Of a DNA stretch of 8,018 bases, positions 1 through 5,384 are shown one piece after another. Location: NCBI GenBank assembly GCA_021713415.1, contig JAKJJQ010000089.1, positions 1 to 8,018 on the forward strand. The letters are read 5' to 3'. How positions within the stretch are numbered: position 1 is the first letter of the stretch; every line of letters begins with the position of its first letter. The notes beneath the pieces are model-generated. The model did not search any database and was not told the origin of the DNA. It saw only the letters and a program-made list of their open reading frames with translations. The position numbers were made by a program, and so were the translations under genes. This DNA is from M0027 sp021713415 (GTDB lineage: Bacteria; Pseudomonadota; Gammaproteobacteria; Francisellales; Francisellaceae).

Positions 1-262
1 CAAATGTGATATCACAGTCAGCAACAATACTAAAATAGTCAAGTATCCCGTCTGTAACCGTACCGATTTGATTACGTGACAGCCTAAAGTGTGGTGGCCA
101 TCCATCCTCTTGATATCGAGCTAATTCCGCATTATATGATGCTAATAACTGTGATTTATATAACTCCAATTCATTAAGCTTATCTTCAATGCGCTGACAT
201 TCTGTTGATACTGCAGTATTTAAATCAGTTGTTGCTTTTAGCACATCATCTATCGTTGCCAC
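1..262 (-). CDS. Hypothetical protein of the phage tail-fibre region (3' end outside window)
   Basis: The frame is open from a GTG at 262-260 to the left edge and shows 87 residues. The GTG start is well supported: an in-frame TAA lies immediately upstream, no Met codon occurs in the visible part, and AAAAGGGGG on the minus strand (273-269 for the G run) sits six bases before it. Residues 1-50 are hydrophilic and look helical or coiled-coil (ATIDDVLKATTDLNTAVST, then ECQRIEDKLNELELYKSQ). A Trp/Pro turn follows (EDGWPPHFRLSRNQIGTVTD). I do not recognise the family. It lies 13 bp after the collar-fibre N-terminal gene and is the last gene of the visible tail operon, where P2-like phages carry fibre shaft, tip or assembly genes. 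A role in the tail fibre is therefore inferred from position only. Confidence 0.7.
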   Translation of the reverse strand, partial: MATIDDVLKATTDLNTAVSTECQRIEDKLNELELYKSQLLASYNAELARYQEDGWPPHFRLSRNQIGTVTDGILDYFSIVADCDITF

Positions 263-275
263 TTATAACCCCCTT

Positions 276-770
276 TTAACTTTCATACTTTTCTTTTGCA
301 TAATCCCAAGCAAGCTGTGTATGATCTTTCATTAAACAAATCAAACTTTCTGCCAATTGATAATAGTTAGCAACCGTTGAACAAGCTTGACTATTAAATT
401 CAATATTAATTTGATCAGCGTTATCTATTTGTAATGTGATGGTATAGTTACTAACACTCGGTGATAAATCATCATCAGATTTATAAATTTCAGGAATATT
501 ACCATAAGCAATCACACGTTCTTGATCATCTAACAAAGCAATTGAGCGTAGCCAAAAACCACTGGCACCTTCAGGTACAACACAGGTGAAAATCAGCTCA
601 TTTGTTCTGACTTCAATCTTACTAATCAAGTCTGTATAAACAACCGAACTTAAATTAACATCATCCGTAACACTGCTAATTTTAAATGCATCAAACTTTA
701 CTTTACTCTTATCTAATATGGCCTGTGCTAATAGTGATTTTCCAATATCCGTTACTTTAATTTCATACAT
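276..770 (-). CDS. Phage tail-collar fibre N-terminal protein (P2 gpH-like N-terminus)
   Basis: This 164-aa protein resembles the N-terminal baseplate-attachment domain of P2-type tail fibres (tail-collar fibre family). It has an N-terminal T-D-x-G-K-x-L segment near residues 8-13 and a central block GFWLRSIALLDDQERVIAYG around residues 71-90. A following P-E-I-Y-K matches the family's usual 'reEigLfDe.G.liA.g..P..yKp' pattern. P2 gpH has about 670 residues, so this copy holds only the attachment domain; shaft and tip must come from later genes. I chose ATG 770-768, which overlaps the gpI stop as TGATG and has AAGGGGAG seven bases upstream. A TTG one codon earlier is possible but too close to that site. 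The protein would link the fibre to the baseplate through gpI/gpJ. The family call is fairly firm; the split-fibre reading is inference. Confidence 0.8.
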   Translation of the reverse strand: MYEIKVTDIGKSLLAQAILDKSKVKFDAFKISSVTDDVNLSSVVYTDLISKIEVRTNELIFTCVVPEGASGFWLRSIALLDDQERVIAYGNIPEIYKSDDDLSPSVSNYTITLQIDNADQINIEFNSQACSTVANYYQLAESLICLMKDHTQLAWDYAKEKYES

Positions 771-1297
771 CAAGCAACTCCCCTTAAACTATACTCATGA
801 ACTGAAGCAACAAAACCGCCTGCTTTAATTTTGTCATCCATATCATTAGCTAAATTAAAAATATAGCTACTCTGTACATTTTTATTGGCATCAATTAAAT
901 GTTTGATTGCCTTTAAGTCAGAGTTAATTTGCTTATTCTTATCGACAACCACATCTAAAGTAAATGTATGTGGCACACCATTATATTCATACCATTCACG
1001 TAATGATAATTGATAGTCTATGGTTTCCAATGCACGCTTAAGCGCGCCTAATGTGCCTTTCTTTCTATGTATATCAATTGAACTTTTGATCATTGCACGT
1101 TTTTGTTCATTCGTTGCCTTATTATAAGCTCTAAAATCAACTGATAGAAAGCTCGCTAAATAAGGTAAAAACTCATCTGGACAACAATCAGCATTCCATA
1201 ATTTTTGTATCAGTAAGTCTTTAGAGTTTAATACGGTTTCAAATGCACCAACAATTGCTTTTTCTAACTCAGTTGAATTTGGTGGCAATAGATTCAT
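770..1297 (-). CDS. I: Phage tail protein I (baseplate wedge, P2 gpI family)
   Basis: The 175-aa protein is close in length to P2 gpI (about 176 aa) and has its features. It opens with L-L-P-P-N-S-T-E-L-E-K-A (residues 3-14). A C-P-D-E-F-L-P-Y-L-A block follows around residues 39-48, then an R-K-K-G-T-x-G-A-L motif near residues 78-86. An acidic/aromatic turn (REWYEYNGVPHTFTL) lies near residues 100-114. In P2, gpI is a baseplate wedge component that helps attach the tail fibre protein gpH, which agrees with the next gene here. The ATG at 1297 overlaps the gpJ stop as ATGA, and its own TGA overlaps the collar-fibre ATG, so translation is probably coupled. The frame is uninterrupted. Confidence 0.92.
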   Translation of the reverse strand: MNLLPPNSTELEKAIVGAFETVLNSKDLLIQKLWNADCCPDEFLPYLASFLSVDFRAYNKATNEQKRAMIKSSIDIHRKKGTLGALKRALETIDYQLSLREWYEYNGVPHTFTLDVVVDKNKQINSDLKAIKHLIDANKNVQSSYIFNLANDMDDKIKAGGFVASVHEYSLRGVA

Positions 1298-2142
1298 TCG
1301 CTTGCCTCCACTATAGTAATATTTGTGCAGTAAGGTGCTTGATGTTGACCTGCTTTGATATTTGCTTTTGGCTCATTTAACTCTTCAACAACTGATACCC
1401 CCTCCATATTTAATCTTGCATAGATTTCTGATAAGGCAATTTCAGCACCGATTTTATGTTTAAAGGATACAAGCTCATTAATTGAGTTCGTCATATGCAT
1501 TTTAACTGTTTCAATATCGGCTGATTGATCAAATTTAACCATTGCATCAATCTGATAATTTAAAGCTTCAACGCTATTTACAATAACTTCAGCCCCCAAT
1601 GGTTTTCGATCTTCATGATTTAAATAAGCTGTTACGATATTGATTAACTCACTATCCGCTTCACCATTGTCAGAAATACTTGATTGAATGGTGACAAAGG
1701 CTTTTGCTGGCTTATCTTTTTTATCATAGGCTTTAACATCTGCAACACGACTATCAGCTTCTAAGCTTAAGGCTTCATAAGCCTGTGCAGCACCAGCACT
1801 ACTTGCTTTTTCTAATGCCGTTAAAATACGAATTCGATAACGCTCATCATCTTCACTGTCTGCCCGTACAACCGCTAATAATGCACCTAGGTTGTCTAAA
1901 TCTTTATTTTGTGCAAATGAAATCAATATCGCTTTAATTTGATCATTACGTTCTTGATCTTTCAATGTTAATAGATAAGCACAAGCTTCAAATATTTTAA
2001 TGACTGGGTCTGACTCAAGGTAAGCATCATACTCTGGCAGAAGCTCTTTAAACTTATCAAGCAGCGCATTAAAGTTGGCATCATAATCTACTGATTTGAT
2101 TGAATCTGGTAGTGGTAGTTTTGCTAAATCAAACACACTCAT
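1294..2142 (-). CDS. J: Baseplate assembly protein J (P2 gpJ family)
   Basis: This 282-aa protein, slightly shorter than P2 gpJ (about 302 aa), belongs to the Baseplate_J family. The N-terminal part begins D-L-A-K-L-P-L-P-D and contains a helical segment (DPVIKIFEACAYLLTLKDQE, near residues 45-64). A conserved LDNLGALLAV region follows, then the D-E-x-Y-R-x-R-I-L block near residues 98-106. This start and block are typical of gpJ, which forms the wedge joining the gpW inner ring to the gpI/gpH periphery. The C-terminus ends in a short polar tail. The ATG at 2142 overlaps the gpW stop as ATGA. The frame is intact, so the baseplate is probably functional despite the insertion upstream. Confidence 0.93.
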   Translation of the reverse strand: MSVFDLAKLPLPDSIKSVDYDANFNALLDKFKELLPEYDAYLESDPVIKIFEACAYLLTLKDQERNDQIKAILISFAQNKDLDNLGALLAVVRADSEDDERYRIRILTALEKASSAGAAQAYEALSLEADSRVADVKAYDKKDKPAKAFVTIQSSISDNGEADSELINIVTAYLNHEDRKPLGAEVIVNSVEALNYQIDAMVKFDQSADIETVKMHMTNSINELVSFKHKIGAEIALSEIYARLNMEGVSVVEELNEPKANIKAGQHQAPYCTNITIVEASE

Positions 2143-2474
2143 AACACTACCCCTCGTAATTGACTTGCTTTGCCATCTGGACGATAAGTGAAATCAACAT
2201 CGATGTTTAAACGACCATTGCCATTTATAGATGGTAATATTCGAGTTAATCTAGCTCTTGTCTCCCATTGATCAATTGATTTAGCTGATTCAAGAATAAT
2301 CTGTATGATCATTTCATTATTCATTGGTCGATCGATATATTCAAATAATCGACTACCATAAATACGTAACTGGACACGTGAACCAATGGGTGTTGTTAAT
2401 ATATCTTCAATTGATTGTTTAACATGATCAATATCATCTAAAATTTGACCATTAAAACGATCTATGCCCTTCAT
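2139..2474 (-). CDS. W: Baseplate wedge protein W (GPW/gp25 family)
   Basis: The 111-aa protein matches P2 gpW (about 115 aa) and T4 gp25, a lysozyme-like-fold protein of the inner baseplate wedge that contacts sheath and central hub. The family signature is visible: a helical I-x-D-I-L-T-T-P-x-G-S-R stretch (near residues 23-33), then R-I-Y-G-S-R-L-F-E-Y-I-D-R-P (near residues 37-50). A C-terminal beta strand pair ends in F-T-Y-R-P-D-G. Its start was originally only a few bases after gpV. Now about 1.77 kb of foreign DNA separates them. A TAGGTAA (minus strand 2486-2480), one copy of the 7-bp repeat bounding the insertion, lies five bases before the ATG and probably acts as a weak ribosome binding site. 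Confidence 0.93.
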   Translation of the reverse strand: MKGIDRFNGQILDDIDHVKQSIEDILTTPIGSRVQLRIYGSRLFEYIDRPMNNEMIIQIILESAKSIDQWETRARLTRILPSINGNGRLNIDVDFTYRPDGKASQLRGVVL

Positions 2475-2479
2475 GAATG

Positions 2480-2486
2480 TTACCTA
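2480..2486. repeat. Left copy of 7-bp direct repeat TTACCTA bounding the cassette
   Basis: TTACCTA here is identical to 4246-4252. The match is exactly seven bases, since the flanking bases differ on both sides. On the minus strand it reads TAGGTAA and ends five bases before the gpW ATG. The two copies mark the points where the phage operon is broken. A target-site duplication or recombination at microhomology would both produce this. Confidence 0.7.
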
Positions 2487-2540
2487 ATTTACCTTTATAT
2501 CCATATGGTAAGGCAAAAGGGAAAAAGAGTTTGGGTAAGA

Positions 2541-2562
2541 TAATTTAAACTATTTTAAATTA
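2541..2562. repeat. Perfect palindrome, 9-bp arms TAATTTAAA / TTTAAATTA
   Basis: The arms at 2541-2549 and 2554-2562 are exact reverse complements around the loop CTAT. No T-run follows on either strand, so it is not an intrinsic terminator. A related element, TTAATTTAA, recurs at 2582-2590 on the other side of a TTGACA box. These could be operator half-sites for the cassette promoter or a small cruciform. All are made only of A and T in AT-rich DNA, so chance is not excluded. Confidence 0.5.
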
Positions 2563-2566
2563 ACTA

Positions 2567-2878
2567 GGGCGTGTTGACATTTTAATTTAAGTGATTGATT
2601 TTCAAAAGAAAAATCGTAAAATTATGATTCTCACAACATAAAAAATGAGCTTGCTAATGATCCGACGAATGCTCACGGATGAGTACTGGTCGAAACTAAG
2701 GGACATCATGCATGAATACGGAATTTATGACAAGCCTAATTTACGAGATACTGTAGAAGGCATTCTATACCGTATGAGAACAGGATCACCTTGGCCTGAC
2801 CTCCCTGAAGTATTCGGCCTATGGAATTCAATTTACCGTCAATTTAACCGCTGGTCTTCCATGGGTAAATTAATGAAT
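2567..2878 (+). mobile_element. Left-end remnant of an IS5-family insertion sequence
   Basis: The stretch starts with GGGCGTGTTGACA (2567-2579), preceded by CTA, which looks like the terminal inverted repeat of IS5-family (IS427/IS1031-like) elements. The transposase reading frame begins about 78 bp later, as usual for such elements. Recognisable transposase similarity stops near 2878. The matching right end (TGTCAACACGCCC) is absent from the rest of the cassette, so the element is broken and cannot transpose by itself. The right boundary is approximate because it is judged from where the protein stops looking like a transposase. Confidence 0.6.
2599..2628 (+). promoter_or_regulatory. Possible promoter for the transposase remnant
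   Basis: A TATGAT hexamer at 2623-2628 (five of six consensus) has TTTTCA at 2599-2604 with an 18-bp spacer. Transcription would start near 2635, only about ten bases before the ATG at 2645, giving an almost leaderless message, in keeping with the lack of a good ribosome binding site there. The perfect TTGACA at 2574-2579 inside the IS end is an alternative -35 but has only a poor -10 at normal spacing. Confidence 0.3.
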
Positions 2879-2944
2879 TATACAATGAGCCAAGTTGACA
2901 GAGCCCATCTAATATATTACTTTTTACTACAAAAAAGGGAATGA
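2645..2944 (+). CDS. Truncated IS5-family transposase, N-terminal domain only
   Basis: This 99-aa frame carries the N-terminal DNA-binding domain of IS5-family transposases (DUF4096 / IS4-type N-terminal). The signature runs M-L-T-D-E-Y-W-S-K-L (residues 9-18), G-I-Y-D-K-P-N-L-R, then E-G-I-L-Y-R-M-R-T-G-S-P-W-x-D-L-P, and F-x-R-W-S-S-x-G-K-L near residues 67-77. Full transposases have roughly 250 residues or more with a DDE catalytic domain. Here the last 20 or so residues are unrelated and the catalytic domain is missing, so it cannot transpose. It may be dead, or it could still bind DNA. The ATG at 2645 has no clear ribosome site; ATG 2657 (MIRRMLTDEYW) is equally plausible and closer to the family start. 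Its TGA lies two bases before the likely ankyrin-gene start, so the two could be translationally coupled. Confidence 0.75.
   Translation: MSLLMIRRMLTDEYWSKLRDIMHEYGIYDKPNLRDTVEGILYRMRTGSPWPDLPEVFGLWNSIYRQFNRWSSMGKLMNYTMSQVDRAHLIYYFLLQKRE
2895..2923 (+). promoter_or_regulatory. Possible promoter of the ankyrin gene
   Basis: A perfect TTGACA at 2895-2900 is followed after 17 bp by TACTTT (2918-2923), which keeps the important TA...T positions of a -10 box. It lies in the non-transposase tail of the upstream frame and would start transcription just before the AAGGGA ribosome binding site at 2935-2940. The very short leader and the moderate -10 keep confidence low. Confidence 0.35.
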
Positions 2945-2946
2945 AT

Positions 2947-4128
2947 ATGACATTGCCACTAGAGATGTTAGTTTCAGAATATTGTGAAGCTAATCATCCA
3001 AATTATATAAATAAAAGAGAAAAATCTATAAATCCAGCATATGAAAATATTGATGGAGATTACTATTGTCCACTAACTGAAAATGAACATCGCATTTTTG
3101 TACTGACTGAAAGCATGATGTTAAATACGGGTATTAAACTCAAATATACAACTGAGGATCTTAAACAAAGGGTTGATGCTAAGAGTCATAAATTCATTGA
3201 TTGGGGGGACCCCTATGGACATCCCTCAATTGCCAATAATGAGGCTGTTTATTCAGCTGGTTATCTATATCAAAGAAATGGTTACCTAGAAGTTATTCTT
3301 ATATCTGGTAGATACAATCAAGAGCTTACCAACAACCAAAAACGTATCCTAGAATTTTATCTAACAAATAAATTTATTAAAGCCTATGGTAATCAAGATA
3401 TTATTTTTTATGATTATGATAAACAGCATTCAAGTTTCTTTTCTAAAACGTTGAAGGGCAATCATAACTACTGGCATACTCATAAAAATGATTATATTAC
3501 AAAGCGTTATTATAGACTTAATAATAAATATTATAAAGCATCATCATTTGTAAATATTCAAGCTGATAATGGTGCTATTCCAATTCACATAGCTGCTATT
3601 GAAGGTAATGACGCTATCTTAGAAGAGCTAATTAAACATGGTACGGATGTTAATTATCAAGATGAATTGGGTGATACAGCTTTGCATCATGCTGTCAGAG
3701 TAAATGAACCAGAGATAGTTAGACAATTACTAGCAGCAAGAGCAAATGTTAACCTACAAAATAAGGATGGCAAAACAGCTCTACAACAGGCTATTCTCGA
3801 AGGCAATTTAGAGGTTTTTGGTACATTATCGCCGACAAATAATATAGATATAGAAATTAAAAATGAGGAAGGTAAAGATCTTTATAATTCTCAAAGTGTA
3901 GCGCTTTATGAGCTAAAAAAAGAGAATCAACTGTTACAAAAAAGGAACCAAGAATTAAGGTTAGAGCTTGAAGCTCTAAAACAAAAAAATATTCCGTCTC
4001 AATCTTTAGAATTATCACCAAAAAATAAACAGCCAACGACTCCGGTGCAACTATTCACTGAAGGACCTGCAGGAGCGAATAAACAGAAATATGAATTTAG
4101 AGAGCAGCGTCAACAGGCTGTAATATAG
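2947..4128 (+). CDS. Ankyrin-repeat protein with unknown N-terminal domain (phage cargo gene)
   Basis: The 393-aa protein has four parts. Residues 1-205 form an unrecognised soluble domain rich in Tyr, Asn and His. It contains F-I-D-W-G-D-P-Y-G-H-P-S (about 83-94), AGYLYQRNGYLEVILISGRY (about 104-123), and a helix-strand block ending Q-D-I-I-F-Y-D-Y-D. Residues 208-240 and 241-273 are two good ankyrin repeats (IPIHIAAIEGNDAILEELI; DTALHHAVRVNEPEIVRQLL). A third, degenerate one (G-K-T-A-L-Q-Q-A-I-L-E-G-N) follows to about 307. A coiled coil spans about 318-348 (ELKKENQLLQKRNQELRLEL), then a Pro/Gln-rich tail. There is no signal peptide or membrane segment. I chose ATG 2947, six bases after AAGGGA (2935-2940); the ATG at 2941 touches that site. 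The gene opposes the late operon and so probably has its own control, perhaps in the lysogen. Ankyrin repeats bind proteins, and a eukaryote-directed effector or a superinfection/defence factor are both open. Base composition looks more AT-rich than the flanking phage genes. Confidence 0.85.
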   Translation: MTLPLEMLVSEYCEANHPNYINKREKSINPAYENIDGDYYCPLTENEHRIFVLTESMMLNTGIKLKYTTEDLKQRVDAKSHKFIDWGDPYGHPSIANNEAVYSAGYLYQRNGYLEVILISGRYNQELTNNQKRILEFYLTNKFIKAYGNQDIIFYDYDKQHSSFFSKTLKGNHNYWHTHKNDYITKRYYRLNNKYYKASSFVNIQADNGAIPIHIAAIEGNDAILEELIKHGTDVNYQDELGDTALHHAVRVNEPEIVRQLLAARANVNLQNKDGKTALQQAILEGNLEVFGTLSPTNNIDIEIKNEEGKDLYNSQSVALYELKKENQLLQKRNQELRLELEALKQKNIPSQSLELSPKNKQPTTPVQLFTEGPAGANKQKYEFREQRQQAVI

Positions 4129-4217
4129 CCAAAATCCATACTAACATTGATTTTTTTAATAAGGTGATAAATCTACCTACAAACTGATGTTTATATATCT
4201 TAAATGCTATATTTTAG

Positions 4218-4236
4218 TATAGATCAAAAATCTATA
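4218..4236. repeat. Small inverted repeat TATAGAT / ATCTATA in the convergent spacer
   Basis: Perfect 7-bp arms (4218-4224 and 4230-4236) surround the loop CAAAA, in the 117-bp gap between the convergent ends of the ankyrin gene and gpV. It could be a weak terminator hairpin, but the arms are AT-rich and no proper U-tract follows on either strand. It sits about ten bases inside the right cassette boundary. Confidence 0.35.
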
Positions 4237-4245
4237 AACTTTCTT

Positions 4246-4252
4246 TTACCTA
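4246..4252. repeat. Right copy of 7-bp direct repeat TTACCTA bounding the cassette
   Basis: Identical to 2480-2486. On the minus strand it reads TAGGTAA and contains the last sense bases and the TAA stop of gpV, so the insertion left the gpV reading frame and stop intact. Confidence 0.7.
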
Positions 4253-4905
4253 GCTGCCGATGTCCTCCCACCGCTATCCCCAATATGCGTATGTCCAACT
4301 TGCGAGATACCATTAGCAACCACATCATCTGAAACTAGTACTTTACCTTGAATCATGGCTGTGGCTCCGCCATCTTGGTTAAAACCATTCATACCTTGCA
4401 TATAAGTTAAGCTTCCCTGTATTAATAAATTACCAGTACATATTGTATTGGGTGCATCAATCTTAACTTGAAGTGGTGTTTTAATATCAATATTACCATC
4501 GAAGGTTACTTTTAAAGTCTTAGCACCAATTACGTCAACATCACCGACACAATCAACTGTTAACTTACTTTTTTCATAGTTATAACTAACTGTCGTACCA
4601 TCTTTATAGACGGTTTTTTGCTCATTTGGATTTAAAGTCGGCTGGTTTTGCGTATAGATTGCTGGTAGTACAACACCATTATTTAATTCACCTGAGGGAC
4701 TTAAAACAAGTACTTGTTCGTTTATCGATGGTTTCCACCATGTTTGACAGTCACCTGTTCGTTGAGTTAACCAAAGTAGCCAACCTGTGACATTATCACC
4801 TAGTTTTATGCGTAACCTTGTCTCATTAGTTTCAACCACAATGCCAATTCTGATTAAATTATTTAAGCGTCTTTGCATATCGACTAAATGCTGTACTAAA
4901 TCCAT
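4246..4905 (-). CDS. V: Baseplate assembly protein V (membrane-piercing tail spike)
   Basis: The 219-aa protein resembles P2 gpV (about 211 aa), the trimeric spike at the centre of the baseplate that pierces the outer membrane. Residues 1-20 are helical. About 20-90 form the OB-fold domain (G-I-V-V-E-T-N, V-T-G-W-L-L-W, E-Q-V-L-V-L-S-P-S-G-E, G-V-V-L-P-A-I-Y). After Y-K-D-G-T-T-V-S-Y, short repeating strands build the triple beta-helix stalk. The C-terminus carries V-G-H-T-H-I-G (His205 and His207), the HxH pair that in P2 gpV binds a metal ion at the apex as a trimer. I chose ATG 4905; a GTG at 4908 overlaps the previous stop but is too close to GGTG to be well placed. The gene ends exactly at the right cassette repeat and is complete. 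Confidence 0.93.
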   Translation of the reverse strand: MDLVQHLVDMQRRLNNLIRIGIVVETNETRLRIKLGDNVTGWLLWLTQRTGDCQTWWKPSINEQVLVLSPSGELNNGVVLPAIYTQNQPTLNPNEQKTVYKDGTTVSYNYEKSKLTVDCVGDVDVIGAKTLKVTFDGNIDIKTPLQVKIDAPNTICTGNLLIQGSLTYMQGMNGFNQDGGATAMIQGKVLVSDDVVANGISQVGHTHIGDSGGRTSAAR

Positions 4906-4907
4906 CA

Positions 4908-5384
4908 CTACACCACATGATTGTTAATATTTAATTCAACATCTGGTGAAATACCATTTAATTGATAAATAGAATCACCGCAATAAAAGCGAACAATAAA
5001 TGAAATCTCCCAAGCAACAAAACCATTAACTTCAGGCGTAAAATAGTCTTGATTACTCGATATAACTTCTATCAATTCAATCTGTTCATTTAAATAATTT
5101 CTATGCAAATAACTTGCAACTGCCAATGCTGCATCACGAATATTTAATTGTGCAAGTGATGTGTCATTAAATAAAAGCCGAATACTAAATGTACAGTCAA
5201 CCGTTTTTAGATCGGTTGTCACTCTCGGTGTAAAATCAAATTGCTGTAATGCCAGATTACCAATGGGTAATTGAAGCTCTTTTAAATCTTGAATATTAGG
5301 ATATAGCTGCCAATTAATTTGCGGTAACTTACCCTTTAACTTTGATAAGATAAAATCTGTTAATCCTCGTGTGTTATTAAGCAT
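4908..5384 (-). CDS. Putative tail terminator / tail completion protein
   Basis: This 158-aa protein has no motif I can tie firmly to one family. It looks like an alpha/beta protein. It opens with a helix (LTDFILSKLKGKLPQINWQLY), continues with strands F-D-F-T-P-R-V-T-T-D and C-T-F-S-I-R-L-L-F, then a helix D-A-A-L-A-V-A-S-Y-L-H-R-N. The C-terminal strand is FVAWEISFIVRFYC. Size, fold pattern and position between the gpZ-like gene and gpV match tail terminator or completion proteins (lambda gpU-like, P2 gpR, Mu gp37-like), which cap the tail tube for head joining. The ATG overlaps the previous stop as TAATG and has GGGG seven bases upstream. Function is inferred mainly from synteny. Confidence 0.6.
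   Translation of the reverse strand: MLNNTRGLTDFILSKLKGKLPQINWQLYPNIQDLKELQLPIGNLALQQFDFTPRVTTDLKTVDCTFSIRLLFNDTSLAQLNIRDAALAVASYLHRNYLNEQIELIEVISSNQDYFTPEVNGFVAWEISFIVRFYCGDSIYQLNGISPDVELNINNHVV

Larger units (their letters stand above)
2480..4252. mobile_element. Inserted cargo cassette (moron) between gpV and gpW
   Basis: The late operon is continuous on the minus strand except here, where two plus-strand genes interrupt it. The segment is bounded by direct repeats TTACCTA at 2480-2486 and 4246-4252. Collapsing the repeats gives gpV ending GCT AGG TAA, then CATTC, then the gpW ATG, as compact as every other junction in the operon. I infer insertion of about 1766 bp plus one repeat copy. 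I see no terminal inverted repeats at the cassette ends and no complete transposase or integrase inside, so it is not a self-mobile element as it stands. Contents in order: AT-rich flank with palindrome, IS5-family left end and transposase fragment, ankyrin-repeat gene, and a 117-bp AT-rich spacer. Confidence 0.75.

Noticed and set aside
2579..2605. Minus-strand promoter for gpW (TTGAAA and TAAAAT)
   Set aside because: The spacer is only 15 bp, the region is all AT-rich, and read-through from gpV explains expression more simply.
4114..4157. Terminator after the ankyrin gene (GGCT/AGCC hairpin and a T7 run)
   Set aside because: The stem is four pairs, overlaps the coding end, and the T-run lies about 20 bases away, so the two parts do not form a terminator.
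4162..4178. AGGT/ACCT inverted repeat in the convergent spacer
   Set aside because: Only four pairs with a nine-base loop, expected by chance.
2487..4245. Terminal inverted repeats defining the cassette as a transposon
   Set aside because: Comparing the two ends just inside the direct repeats by eye shows no convincing inverted match; the only IS end lies about 80 bp inside the left boundary.
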